A DNA stretch of 64,000 nt from Neospora caninum Liverpool (lineage: Eukaryota; Apicomplexa; Conoidasida; Eucoccidiorida; Sarcocystidae): contig NC_018395.1 in NCBI RefSeq assembly GCF_000208865.1, positions 5,690,839 to 5,754,838 on the forward strand. The letters run 5' to 3'. The notes below the pieces were generated by a model. The model was not told the origin of the DNA and did no database searches. It worked only from the letters and a program-made list of their open reading frames with translations. This document shows, in pieces, positions 1 to 13,014 of the stretch. The translations under genes and the position numbers were made by a program. Each line of letters opens with the position of its first letter. Positions within the stretch are counted from its first letter, which is position 1.

Positions 1-3000
1 GCACGCGCGAGACACGGCAGGGCGGCGAGCGCTGTTTGGAGAGCCAATGCTGTGAATTTGGCGACATTCGCGTGGAAGGCGTCGATCCACAGAGACGTCA
101 AAAACGCGGCGATGAGGTCCGGGTGGCGGTTCCACATCGCCCGCGTCTCGCCGGAGCCCGCCAGCTCGAACAGCGACCGGGACGAGGCTGCGTCGTCCAG
201 GTGTGCGTGGAGAGAGGAGAAGCAGGAAGGCGACGCCTGCGGGTTGGACAAGGCCAGCAGTCTCTCGACGGACGCGGGAAGCGCACGCGCATCCTGCGCA
301 GCCCTCCGGAGTGGCGTGTGCGAGGCCAAGGGACTCAAAATGGTGTCTCGAAGCTTGAGGAACAGCAAAGGATCGATCAGCGAAGCAGACAGCGAAGCGG
401 ACGGGGCCGACGCGCTTTCGGGCTGTGACGAACATGAGGGGGAGAGGACAGTAAGGTCTCGCTCGCAGAGTCTGAAAACAGAAAAACAGCGAAGACGCGC
501 AGCTCAACCCGAGAATGCATTAGCGACGACGCAAGAGACCCGCCGTCTGGTGGTTCCCCGCAGTCTCCTTTCCCCAGTCTGCGAGGAGCCGCTGTGAGCG
601 CGTGGAGCAGTGTGGGGAGACGCAACGCCCGCGCGCGAAGGGCCCTGACTCACTGGAGGCAAAGTGCGACGGCTCGGGTAACCCCTGTAGCTTTCATCCA
701 GAGACAGCGTTCCTCCGCTTCCCTTCCGCGCCGCGCCTCGTCTCCGCGCCGCGCCCGCGTGACTCTCTCGAAGGCGAGAAAGCGGTCAAAGAGGCGACCC
801 GGCTTCGGCGAGGCCGCGCGGGCGATCGAGTGTCTCCGCGCGTGCGGCTCGCCTTCCTCTCGCCGCGAAGCACTGGCTGTCGCGACGCTGTGCAGGGTGT
901 CGCCTAGCGAGTTGAGGAGCGACGGGGCCTGAATGCTCTTTTCAAAGGCAAAGAGGAGCCGCGAAAACGAGAAGAGGAGATCCCGCTCTTCTCCCAGGTT
1001 CGGGGCGGGGTTCAGGAGGCGATGGGCAACAAGAACGAGGTCGTCGATCACGTCTTGAGGGGAGGCCGAGACAGGGCGTACCCTTTCCCCGTCGCTCGCA
1101 CTTCCGATCTGTCTCGCTGCCCGATCCGATCCCGTTCCGCCTGCGGCCTGCGCGCCGTTCTTCTCACCGCCTTGTCCCCCTTCTCTTCGCCCTTCGAGCT
1201 GTCCAGCTAGGCCGGCGGTCCTGTCTCTACCGCACCCCCCAGTCGCGGCGCCCGACGGGAGGCCGGCCTGTCGTCTCTCTGTGTGCGCCAGGTGGCCCTT
1301 GACGAAACGGCGCGCGGAACCCACACTGCACAGCGTTTCTCGGATCTCGACTGCACAGATCTCTGCGGTGGAGGAGAGCTGGAGAAGAAAGAGCGGACGC
1401 AAGAGGAGTGGAAATCTCGGCACGTTCCGAATGCACGAAGCCAGTGCGTCAAAGTGTTGATACCGCTCGGGCCACTGGCACGCGAGAAGCTGCAGAGCCG
1501 CGGCGCGCGTGGCCTCAGTCACCGCCAGCAGATGGAGAATCTGGAGAGCCTTCAGGAACTCCCAGTGCTGGCTGTAGTTCGCGACGATCGCGGCTTGACG
1601 CTCGCTTTCTCGGACCAGCACGCCGGTGGCGGGGTCGAGGGTCTGGGGCGACAGGTCGCCGACGGCGTCGTCGAAGACCTCAAAGTGGGGCCGCTCCCGC
1701 AGAAGCGCCACCAAGGCCTCAGCTACCTGGCCTGGCCGGACCCCGCCGCGAGTGGTGCCTGGCGAGGAGCCGGAGGACAGACACGCGTCTTGTCCTCGCC
1801 ACCAAAGGACAGGCAGGACGACGGCCGAGGACCGCAGCGGAGGGAACCGGCCGCCCCGGCCTCCTTTTCCGCCGTAGCCGCCCTCGTCTCCGATCAGGAC
1901 TCCGAGGTTTCTCACCGCACGGGAACGCAAGTCTTGCGCGGACCGCGAGGCGGGCGAAAACGCCCCGGCGAGCGTCGCCAGCGAGGCGGGGCTAGTTCGA
2001 GCCACACTCTCGAGGAGCCGCGATTTTGCCCCTGACGGCGCGCATTCGGCCACCGCGTCCGTGACGGGTGCGAGGCCTAGGAGGGCGAGCGACAGCGGCA
2101 GGCAGGTCGGCGGAGCCGGAGGCTGCGTGTCGCCTCGTTCCGCTTCGACACCCTTTGAAGACATGTCCGGGGAAAAGGCGCTGTCGCATTCGCGCTCCCA
2201 ACCGCCCTCTCGTCCCCGGGGTCCAAACAAGCGGCGAGAGCCCGCGGCTGGGGACGACGCGAGAGACGCCAGGCACGCGCGCTGGACGCCTGCGTGGAGA
2301 AGCAGGAGAGCCAGGCGGCGGAACGAGGTCGCGTGGAACGCGGCGCTCTGGTAGTTTGCAGGGACGTAGGTGTACGCGAACGCCGGACAGCCTGGTGGCA
2401 GGAATGGCGGGAGAATCCACTTGCTCGGCGGCGCTTCGCCTTCCTCTCGTAGGTAGGCAGCATCTACCCACCGGTTCGAGTGCACCATGGGCCGCGAAGC
2501 AGCGTAGAAGTGAGAAAACGACGGGAAGAGCGAGAGGAAATCTTCGTCGTCGAAGGTCCCGTCTCCTTGGGTCTCGCTTCCCGCTTCGCCGAGCCCCGTT
2601 GCGTAGCCGCCAAGAGGCAGGCGCCAATCGTCGCGGCCTCCGAGATCCCCTCGGCCTGCTGCGCCGCCAGTCGCGTGGCTGGTCAGGCCTCGCCGAGCGC
2701 GTCTACCAGGCACCAGGCGAGCCTGTCGCGTCTCCTGCAAACGCAGCGCTTGCCAAGAAGCCAAGTCGGTGCCTTCCACGATGGCGTCTTCCACTCGCTG
2801 CCACTTTCTGTCAAGGTCTTTCCGAATCGGAAGGGCTGTGGAGCCCGACGAGGCGGGGAGCGCGTTCTGGAGCCTGGCGAACTCGTCGACTTCTCGAACT
2901 TCGGCGTAGAACGCACAGCGGAGCCACGAGCGGAACATCCACCGCGCCTGCGCCAGGCCCTCGTCCTTTCTCTCCAGAACCAGGCCGGCCTCTTCTCCAG

Positions 3001-6000
3001 CCTCTTCGCCTCCCGAGAGCAAAAGCTTCTCCGCCGCCGACGACGCCGACAGGTTCAGCCTCCGTTCGAGACGCGCCTCCGTGAGCGACGGGAAGTCCGA
3101 GAGACGCGAACGAAGCAGCGGAAAAGAAAAGATGGGGTCGCCAGCAGACGAGGCCTGGAGCCGGTCCGCATAGAGGCTGTCGCTCTCGCTGCCTTCTCGC
3201 TGGCCGTCTCCTGAGGCCGCGGGAACGTCTCGCGACCTCTGGAGAAAGGACGACCGCCTCAGCGCGGCAAGAAGCACGGACTCGCGGTCGCGCTCCCTTT
3301 CGTCCGCGACGCACTGAGACAGCAGCGCCTGCCTGAGAGTCTTCTTCTGCCACGTGGAGGGGACCTCGAGGAAAAAGCTACTGAGAGACGTCGTGGCGTA
3401 CAACGGGTCGGCCAGGTCTTCACACGAAGGCAGCACAAGGGCCGGGTAGTTGTCTTCTTCCTCGGAGACTCTGTCTGCTTCGGTAACAAAGCGAGTCAAG
3501 GCAGTCGCGTCGCCATCCCCCCGCTGCGAGAGAAAATAGCCGGCGCCTTTTCCACGGCTTGCAGCAACGCTTCCTTTCCTCTCGCTGGCTTCCTGCGCCT
3601 CCCACCCCTCCTCCCTGTCTCCTGCGCCTTCGTCCTCCCTGTCGCCGCCCGGCACGGTCCCGAACACGACTTGGTCTTGCTCACAGTCTCCCAAAGTGAG
3701 GAATCGCGAAGGCGTCATCAGCAGGGCGATTGTGACCGTCTCTCTGGCTGCGTCGAGGATCCCTGGGTAGGCGGCGAACAGCGAGGACAGCCTGCCTTGG
3801 TCTCGCACACTCAGCTGGTGCAGCGTGAACAGCGAAAGCTTCCACACGCGAAGGAGCGAGGGAGGATAGGAAGATGGAGACAAAGACGCAGACAGCGCGG
3901 CGGGGCGAGAACCCGTCCCGGTGCCTCGCAAACCCGCCCCACCCAAGTGGACGAGAACGAACCACGAGAAGGGGGGGATGGATAGAGACGAAGAGAGGGA
4001 CGCGAGGAACGAGGTGACAGCGAGCGAACTCGGGGCGCCCTGTCCCTTTGCTTGCCTGAACCGAAGCGGAGACGGCTCGAGCCCGAGGGCACCCGCCGTT
4101 GCCCAGAGAAGCTCTTGAACGAGAGAAGACGCCGAACGCGCAAGCTGTTCGTGGGTAAATCGCAGACACAGGCAGTCCGCCGCAGCTGTTTCTGCGGTAC
4201 GCAGTGCCCAGCCACTGCCTCCGGGCCGATTCGCAGCCGCCCCTGACAGCTGCTCCGGCAACGCCCCGGGGGACGGCGAGACGCCAAATTCCCCCGGCTG
4301 TCCTGAAGGCCAGAGCGGCCTGCTTCCTTCCCAGCTTTGCAGCTCAAGGCCGGGCGACGAAGAAGTCAACCGCCCCTCACGGGTGCAGTAGCTGGGACCG
4401 CCGGTTAAAGGTTCGCCTCGTTCTTCCGCGCGCTCTCTCTCTGCAACCTCCCTCGCATCTCCTGTCTCGGCACCGTGCCAGGACCGGCCCTCGGTTGATC
4501 GCTTCTCCCACGCGCTCTGCAGTTGCAGCGTCGCCTGGCGCCGGTAGAACTGGAGAAAGAGGACATCTCTCTGGAAGAGCAGACGAAGCACGTCGAGGCC
4601 GACCACGGCGACTTCCTCAGCCATCACGTTGCGCGCGGCCCAGGACGAAGCAGCAAGCGGCGGCGAGGACTCCGAAGCTCGACGGGGAGCGCTGGAGGAA
4701 AACGGACCGACCCTTTGTTCGGCCTCACGTCTCTGCCTCTCCCAGGAGAACGACGAGACTCCATCTTCGTAGGTCCCGAAGCGCCCGGCGCCTCTTTCCC
4801 ACGCGCCTCCAGGGCCGAGCCGCATCCCGTTGCGCAGCGCGAAGGAACTGCATGCGCCCACGCCCCAGGAGGCGAAAGGCGAAGCGGCGAAGCACGCCGC
4901 GAACGGGTTGCGCGGAGTCGCCGGGCTGCGCGCCTGACGCTTCTGCTGCGAGAGGAGAAAGTGCGAGAGCGACAGGGACAGTCGCGATGTGGCATTGTGG
5001 AAGCACGCGACCTTCATCAGGGCGTCAAAGGCCTCGGACTCGAGACACAGAAACGCGCGAAACAGGTACGTGGTTGCCTCCGCAGTCGCGCGTTGACAGC
5101 TGCCGAACGGCTCGCGGGCGGCGGCGTCCACGCGATGGGCGCCAATCCGGGGAAGGGGCCCGCGCAGGACGAGACGGAACGACCGCAGGAGGACAACGGC
5201 CAGGCGCCAGTAGCGCGCCTGGGGAAGGCTCTGCCACGCGCGCTGGAAGGGCTCTCGAAAAACAGTGACGAAAATCTCCAAAAGAAACGCTGTCAAACGC
5301 GTCAGATGTGACCCCACGACGGAGTGAAGCCGCGCGAGGTCCCCGAGATCGCTGTCCGTCTCGAGCGGCAAACCGCCCGACGGCGACACCGCTGCGGCTC
5401 TCTCCTGGGGGGAAGCGAAGAACGCGTCTCCGTTCGCAGCGACCGCCGAACAGCTGAGGGCGCTTCCTCTGTCCGCCTCTCCGCTGGTCGCAGGCGCACC
5501 GTACGGTTCCAGTTGTCCTCTCCATCCGGCGGCGAGATACCCGTCGGCGTCGCCCGCTCCCCCCGTGCCGCCGCTCGCGTCGCACGCCTCCCGGGGCGCC
5601 TCGAGCCCTGCAAACTCGACTTTCCGCTCTCTCGCCTCGCGGGAAGGCCCCGCCGGCGCGCAGCTCGTCGCGCCTCTGCCGTCGCCTTGGCCGCTGCAGT
5701 CGCCGGTTCCGCTGTCGGCCACGCGGGCCCAGAACGCGGCGAGGGTCGCGTCAAAGCGACGCCGGAGACCGACGAGTTGGAGATGGTACGCGACGCAGGT
5801 GGTGAAGGCGAGAAGCAGACGGCCCTCGTCCTCAGCGACAGGAGACGACGGAGACAGGAAGGCGCTTTCGCGTTTGTCCGCGGTGTCCCGCGAGGCCCCA
5901 GGCTTCTCCGCGGGAAGGTTTAGGTCCCGCCGGAGGCTGTCAATCATCGAGCTGAGTTGCAGAAGCACCGCGAGAGACGTCGACGGGTTCCGCACCAGGT

Positions 6001-9000
6001 TCCCGGTTAACGCCTCGAGACAGGCTGCCTTGATCCCCAGCAAGCTGATGTTTTTGTTGTTCGAGTTCATGTGGAGAATCTCGTATATGAAGTCGAGCAT
6101 ATGCCAGCCTTCGCCGCGGGCGCCCTCGTCCGCGAACGAACTGGACGAACTGCCGTACTCGCTGTCCAGTCCAGGCTGCGCGAGAGGCGAGGCTGACCCC
6201 GCGGATGCGAACGGCCCGCGCAAGCCTTCGCGCTTTCCTCTGCTCCCGTACAGGGGCGAGGCTGGCAGGAGCGGACAGAGGCGCTCCGGGAGCGTTGGGA
6301 AGGGAAGCGGGAGGAGGTAGAGGAGAAAGGAATTGGAGAGACTGCCTGCTAGCCGCAAGCAGGTCTCGAGACACGCCAGCAGGCCGCGCGGGAAGCTCTT
6401 GCTGCGATCAAGCAAGTGAAAGTGCTTGTCTTCGCGCAGCATGCCGCCCAAGAACTCGTTTCGCCCCTCCGCGTCGCCGTGGCGGGCTCCTAGGGCCCTT
6501 CCGCGATCCGGCCCCGAGAAGGAAAAGAGGTTTGGGTACTCTCTCGGGTCTTCCGCGCGGGAGCGGCCGAGGGTGCTGGAGCCCAGGAAAGACGGCGAAG
6601 GACATGCGCGAGAGGCGAGGGCCGGCGGCGTCACATCCAGGGCCGACACGAGGGAGGACGCCGGGAAAGCGGTGTGTCTCCCGAGGAAGAAGTACTGCGG
6701 GAGCGCCGCATACTGGCCGCGCAGGGACGCCTCCAGCTGCTGAAAGAGCGTCAGAAAGAGGCGTGAGAATCGGAGAGAAGGCAGAAGCGGCGTGCCAAAA
6801 TTCGCTGCAACGCGCTGCGCCACGAGGGGTCCTCCGCGACTCGCGAGAACAGACGACAGATTCAGGAGGGCGACCAAGAGCGGCGGGTGGAGAACCAGGC
6901 TGACGCCCAGTTCGCGGGCCGCCGCACTCACCACCCTCAGCTCCGAGGACGCAGGCAGAGCCGCCCGGCGCTCTGGCCCCAGAAGCGCATCTGTGGAACT
7001 TCCGGCGTCTGGGAAAAGCGAGGAAGACGACAGCGGACGCGGGACCAGGGGGGGACGGAAGGACAGGGGCGAGAAGGGGTATCTTTCGGAAGCGCCCCTG
7101 TACGGCGACGCGAGCGGGAAGGCCGACGCAGGGGGAATTGCGTCGTCTGCGTCGTTCGCGAGGGGAAAGAAGGAGTAACTCGCGAGCGCCTTGTCGCGCG
7201 GCAAAAACGAGGTCAGAGACGAGGCAGGCGCGCCGGGGCGGTTCAGAGAGCCGGCGTCGATGCCGTCCTCTCCATACAGCGACGTGTCAAAAAGGAACGA
7301 AAACTGTTCAATGCAGTAGGACAGGAGATCCGTGTAGTGGGTGCACGCAGCGGGGTACGCACGGCACACGACAGCAATGAGTTTGAGGAGAGCCAGCAAG
7401 TGGCCAGAGCACTCGTCGCTTTCGCGTTCAATATGTGTGTGTGAGAACGGGAAGCGAGACGTTTTTTCGCGTCGCCGTCGCTCTGCCTTTCCCTTTCTGT
7501 CGACGAACATCGGAGAGAAAAGAGCTGGTGACCAGCCGGCAGGTCGCCGCCAGCGGCTGCCGCACGCCTCGCCATCTTCGTCTTCCTCCGGCGCCGGGCC
7601 GTCCTCAGAGCTCTGATAGAAGCATGACGCCATCTCAGTTTGGAGCAGCGGCGCGCCGAGGAACGAATGCTCAGAGAAGAAGCAACTGTAGGGGGAGACG
7701 GGAGACGAGAAGGAGAACGGCGTCTCTTCCTCTTCCTTTCGAAAGTCTTCGATCATCCACGAGAAACTCCGGGTTCGGGCTCGGTGGACCTCCACCTCCA
7801 CCAAGTGCGTCAGCAGAGAGGTTCGCCCTTCCTCAGTGAAAAGGGGCGACGACATGGACGGGAGCGAAGAAGCGACAAAGCCGAGCCAGAGGAACTCGTG
7901 GACCAACTGGAAGGAGAGCAGGTCAATCGCATCGAGAGGCGACCGACCCCGAAGAAACACCTCGCCTAGAAGGACAAACAGATTTCCCGGCGAGGAGACG
8001 AGAGCGTCCCACGCGTCTCGAGCGTCGGACATGTAAATCCCGCAGACGATAAAGCGGAGAAGGCACTCCAAGCCCGCGTCGTCGCGCCAGAAATCTTGGC
8101 CCTGAAGGACGAGGAAGCACAGCAGAGAGGGAGGAGGGGTGGGTCTCAAAAAACCAAAAAGGAGAGGCGAAAGGCGAGAGTGGAAGAAAACAAACAAAGC
8201 GAGGAACGAAGAGAGATAGAACGCACAGTGCAAACTCCTTTGCACCGCACTCTCCCATTCACGCCCGCTGGCCTTCGTCCTTGCCTCGAGTTTCTTCTGT
8301 TCCTTGCTCGTTTCCTACCCTCAACACAACTGTCTGAAACGGACAAAAATACACTTCAAAATCCATTCAGCCAGCGACTTGTAGTCGATCGAGTCCCCTG
8401 CGCGATTCTTCTGTCTGGCCATTTCTGTTTGCGGCCGCGGCGCGGGGAAGGGGTCTTCAGAAAAAACTGAAAGACAGGAAACGTGTGTGAGGAACGGTTT
8501 GCCGTCAAAAAAAGTCACAAAGTGGCGCATTTCTTCTGTCCTTGATACAAAGTGTTCGCGTCACACCGCGTCTGTGCGCGTTTCGTCCCGACCTACCGCG
8601 TGGCGGAGCTTCGCGAGTTTGTCGTAAAACAGGCCGGCATCCGGTGGAATGAGGAGGCGCGCAAGAGAAGCACTCCGGGCCCCTTCGCCGCCTGGCCTAT
8701 CTTCGCCTGCTCCCTCTGCCGAGAGAGAGAACGGAGGGACGAGCGTCGTGGAACCGGGACGGTCTTCTTCCTGATGCAGAACATCGCCTCGGCACTCCTG
8801 AATATCCTGGGGACTGCTCATGGGGTTGAGCTCTGTGAGCGGAGGCAGTTCCAGATGGCGCATAGCGGTGTCCTTGTCCGCTCCCTTTTCGGCTTCGTCT
8901 GTCTCTGGTCCCCGCCTCACGAACCAGCGGAGCAGCTTGGGGTGCAAAGCGACGAGGAGAATTTCCGCGAGACGGAAAGACAGAGGACGAGAGAGGAGTT

Positions 9001-11554
9001 GAAGACTGGCAAAGAAAGCTGCTCCTCCCCCCTTAATTCGTCTCAATGCATCTTCGCCGTACAGGAGCCTGGTGCGTCTCTCCCTCTCTTCCTGTGCGGC
9101 TTGAACGCCTTGGGGTCCGTCTGCTCGTCCACCGCCGACGAGCGATTCGCTCTCTCTTTCGCCCAACGCTCGTAAGGCAGCTTGGAACTTTGCGTCAAGC
9201 TCGTATGCACCCATCGAAGAGCTTTTCTCCAGTCGGCCTTCTGTCCGAATTCTTTCGACGTTCGCGTGCGGACTAAGGACATGCGGAATGAGAAGAAGCA
9301 AATCTTGCACGTCTTGCATGCTGGGTTGGAAGCGCGCAAAGAAAAAGTGCAAAATCTTCAGACAGAGGTCCAGCATGGCACTGTCGTGGACTTCCGAGAC
9401 AGCCGCCAAAGCTGAAATCGGCGAGGAGGCCGTCACACTCTCGGACAAGGGCTGCGACGAGGAAGTGCTCGCCAGGGCCTCTCGACCGGCAGCAAGGGCC
9501 AGTGAAAGTACGGACGGAAAGGGAGACAAAAGCGTCGCGTAGTACGGCGACGCGCCGCCAAAGAGAACGTTCTCTTTCGGCGAAGGCAACTGAGACGACG
9601 GAGAAGACACGCTCGCGACGGGCGCGGACGGAAGCAGAGGAGGACACACAAGCGTCGAGGCCAGAGAGCCAATGCGATCGAGCAGGTTCTCCACGAAGCC
9701 GCGGCGGGCGAGCCGAGAGAAGACCGAGACCGAGACGGGGTTGCATGCATTCTCGACATCTCCGTAAACGCCTAGGGAGTCCTCCGCATACAGAGCCACA
9801 GCCAAATGAAACAGACACAGAAGCTGGAAATGCTGCTCGCGGTGGAGTGCGGCGAGAATCAGCTGCGGATCCCACATCACGTCGCCGTTGCCAGATTTCT
9901 CTTTTCCGTCGCAAGACTGCACAGAACCGAGCGAGGAGAGAGAGGACGCGTCAGACGAAGGCGTGGTCTCCTGGAGAATTTGGACGGCATCGAAAGCAAG
10001 GGAAAAGCACATAAATTGATCCAAGTTGTGCAACTGAGAAAGCTGGTCGATATCCTTGCACAGACGCTCCCATCCTGGATAGTTCTCTCGAGCAAACTGC
10101 TCCAGCTGAGCAGACGACACCGAAACCTGGCGCTCCGGAACCGCGAGAACATTCACGAAAGCATCCTGAAACAGGAGAATGCGCTGCAACGCCGAACGCT
10201 GGAACGCCAGCAGCGCATCCAGTTGAGCCCTGACAGTTGCCTGTTCCTCCTCCAGAGACGCCATATAATCCTCTTCATCCCGTGGCGACGACGTGACATC
10301 CCGCCGAGAAGTTCCTGGAGATGACTTCTGCCCCGATCCTCGCGGGGGCGGAGAAGTTCGAGTGGGAGCGTGGGGAGGCGCACACACCTGCACAGGGGAC
10401 AGCAACGGACGAGCAAGGACAGGGATGAAAGAAGATGTAACCACGGTAAAAGATGAAAACGGAAGGAAAATCTAACCCGGACGGAGAAGATTAAGAGAAG
10501 AGACACAGTCGAAAGGGGAGTCCGACAAAAATAGCGAGAGCGCACGCCAGGCTGGACGGCAAGCCAGAGGATCTACGTAACGCATAAAGTTGTGAATACC
10601 CTTGACAAGATTCCAGTGCTAAATCAAAGAATATCCGTCCACACAGCCATTGTTCCTCAGAAAGGAAATTGAAGTGGTGAAGAACGAGAAAGCGAAGCCG
10701 TAGGCGAAGAGCAAAAAACATATCGGCATATTTTTCAACGGTGCTCCCATCCGGTAATTAGAGTTCACCAGGCACACCCGGACATATGCGGGAGCAGCAG
10801 CTGAGCCTAGAGTTCCTCCTCCATGCAACACAAACGGGAAAGACATACTGAGTTCAGACTCAGCATCAACCGATTGCGTTATCGCGTTTCCGCTTCCTAC
10901 TTTCATGTGAGACAACGACCCTGAACAGAACCTGTTTATTAAGAGAGCCAGCCAGCTTTGTCAAATCATGGCAAAATGCGGATGTATGCTCGAAGTCACC
11001 ACAGGGCCGCTTTGCACACAGGGGCTCTGTCTTTCTTTCCGAAGCCCTGTGGAGGCCTGTTCACGGTTACACTTCTCGCGACGGAGGAACTGACATACCT
11101 CTACTCCATTCGTAGGCGCATCAGATGAGGCAGCCGCCAAAGCGGCATTCTGAAGTTCTGCAAGTCTCTCTCTAAGCTGGCTTGCAGATGGCCACGTAGC
11201 CCCTTTCTGAACCGCAGGACAGATGACTTCTGTGTAGAGACACTCGAACTGGCGGCCTCCCCATGCCGACTTCGGGGGAGAAAATCCTGAGACCCCGCCA
11301 GAACTCGGGGATGCGTAAGAAGGGGAGAGAGAGATTCCTTGCTGCCCAGGGATAGTCTGCGTAGTGTTGCTCGTGGGATTGCCAGACGCCGCGGGAGTAG
11401 CAGTTGTGAACAAAGAGGACCCCGGCGCAGCCTGCGCATTGGCCGCAGGCAGGTGGGAGGGCGCACTTCCCGTTGTTGCCGAGCCTCCTCCGAATAAAGT
11501 CGAAGAGGCGGGCTGCCTGGAGCTGCCAAACAAACCGCCACCGGAGCTTGCCAT
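1..11554 (-). CDS. Giant scaffold nucleoporin (Nup192/Nup205-like) with FG-containing N-terminus; 3' end off window
   Basis: Exons by splice signals and phase: 11554-11099, 10387-8597, 8101-654, and 471 to beyond base 1. Introns are 711, 495 and 182 nt. Donors are GTATGT, GTAGGT and GTGAGT; every acceptor is CAG. The phases 0, 0 and 2 fit at each junction. At least 3,388 residues are visible. The N-terminus carries FG motifs (LFGSS at residues 8-12, LFGGG near 21-25) in a Ser/Gly/Ala/Thr-rich stretch. The rest is long amphipathic helices with low-complexity insertions, as expected of a nuclear-pore inner-ring alpha-solenoid. The start ATG at 11554 is preceded by purines. Seen: FG motifs, size and helical character. 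Known: Nup192/Nup205/Nup188 are large alpha-solenoid scaffold Nups. Inferred: the family name, from overall character rather than a diagnostic motif. It could be another large alpha-solenoid Nup. An additional small exon in intron 1 is possible. Confidence 0.6.
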
Positions 11555-11821
11555 TCTTCTTCCAACGGAGTGTGGAAGGGCGTCCGCCCGGCACGCGAAG
11601 GGTGTCGCCCCAAGACAATCAGAGAAGCATGCGGATCGTGAAAGCTTGAGTAAGAAAAAAACGCGTCTGGGGTCGGGATGATTCTGAAGACGGGGGAGGG
11701 GAGGAACGCAAGAGACAGATTGGAAGCAAATGGGCTTGGATGCACACCGCGATGGCTGTCAAGTGGGGACAGGCGGAAGACCACAGTGGCACGCGGCGAC
11801 CGCGTTCTGTCTCAGGCGGTA

Positions 11822-12091
11822 TCAGACATTGTTCGAGGCAAACAAGTTTAATACAGCTGCCAATTGTAAATCAACGGCCGTTTTCGGCGAACGACGAGAC
11901 AAAAAAATGTTGCCCGCAGCACGGCTTTGCATGTCTTGGACCTGCAAGACCGGCCACGCCGCGCAACCCTCTTCGAGGGTGAAACAGGACTAACCGGTCC
12001 GATAAGCAATCCACCTGCCGCTTACTTCTCCAAAAATACGAAGACATATTTCGGGTCGTATATCCCCCACAATGAAGTTCCCGGCTTCCAT
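11822..12091 (-). CDS. Small two-exon protein (70 aa), unknown function, 57-nt intron
   Basis: Exon 1 is 12091-12026 (22 codons, starts MEAGNFIVGD). It ends at a GTAAGC donor in phase 0. Exon 2 is 11968-11822 (48 codons plus TGA), after an AG preceded by a pyrimidine-rich tract. The 57-nt intron matches the 53-59 nt introns of the gene at 13,015. The protein has a hydrophobic, helix-prone C-terminal half (around AVDLQLAAVLNLFA) and no recognised motif. It lies between the nucleoporin start (11,554, same strand) and the divergent gene at 13,015. The call rests on phase-consistent splicing, a good donor and protein-like composition; there is no homology evidence. It could be a chance arrangement. 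Confidence 0.4.
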
Positions 12092-13014
12092 TTTACTAAC
12101 GCAGCATGCACTGCCTGCATTCACAACCTACTTGCTCTCTATAGCTGCATGCAGCAGTTTAAGGCCAACCTCCCACTTCTGAATCCATCGAGCAAGTGCC
12201 CCAAATGTGTTTGTCGCTACTAGCGTGGTCATGTTGCAACTGCTTTTCTGTGTGAAGAGAAGTGCCTGTTTACAATATACTCGAGCACATCCGCAGGTAG
12301 ACGAGATGTGGTGCTTGCGCCCACGCGGAGGTCGTTTTGATATCCGTACAAAGGCGGTTTCAATCCAGCACCGCGTTGCCGCGAGCTCAGGAAGCATTGT
12401 CATTGGGCGGGCACTTCTGGAACGGGCATTGGTGAGTCGCTGGCGAATCCGCAGTTCCTCACGGTATTCAGGTTGCAGAATTCTTCGATATAAAGTGGCC
12501 CGTTTTGTACCAGCCCGATATGGAAGCGTCAGTGCGCCCCCGTCGCAGACGGCAGCGAAATTCCTCAGCCCTGAGAGTGGGCGCGCATTGAGTTTTTCTA
12601 AAGTCCTCGGTTGAAAAAAAAAGCAGCAAAGCAGACAAAATGTACTGCAGCGGAGTCGGAACAGTTACTTCATGCCCACATCTGTTGCTGTCCAGGATAG
12701 CTTAATGTGCATAGTTACCGGTTGTACCGAGGCCGCTTTCCTTCGATTGTCGGTTGGTAGGGAGCAATGGGTGTACATCCACTGGAAACAGTGGTGGCGT
12801 ACATGAGCCAGACGCCTCAAACCAGCTAATGGGAACCATCCAATGTTAATTGTGCGACGCCTTTCTCTTACTTGCAAATCTGTGCTATATCGTAAGGCGC
12901 GCCGTGGGCTCCAATGGAGTGATTGAAATAGCAGTGTAGCCAGAACACTGGGGGTAGACATTACGCCAAGCGTGTTCTCCTTTTGTTGGATGATACATGT
13001 AACCTCTCTGCACG
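12092..13014. other. Gap between two divergent small genes
   Basis: No convincing gene. A short frame on the minus strand, whose stop lies near 12,128, contains a protein-like tail but lacks a usable splice partner. This stretch probably carries the promoters of the divergent genes at 12,091 (-) and 13,015 (+). Confidence 0.3.

Noticed and set aside
4204..5268. A 354-codon plus-strand frame opposite the nucleoporin
   Set aside because: Arg/Ala/Ser shadow of the long minus-strand exon.
12128..12403. A 91-codon minus-strand frame with a protein-like tail
   Set aside because: No workable splice junction; the only GT-AG pairing gives a 17-nt intron. It may be an upstream reading frame.
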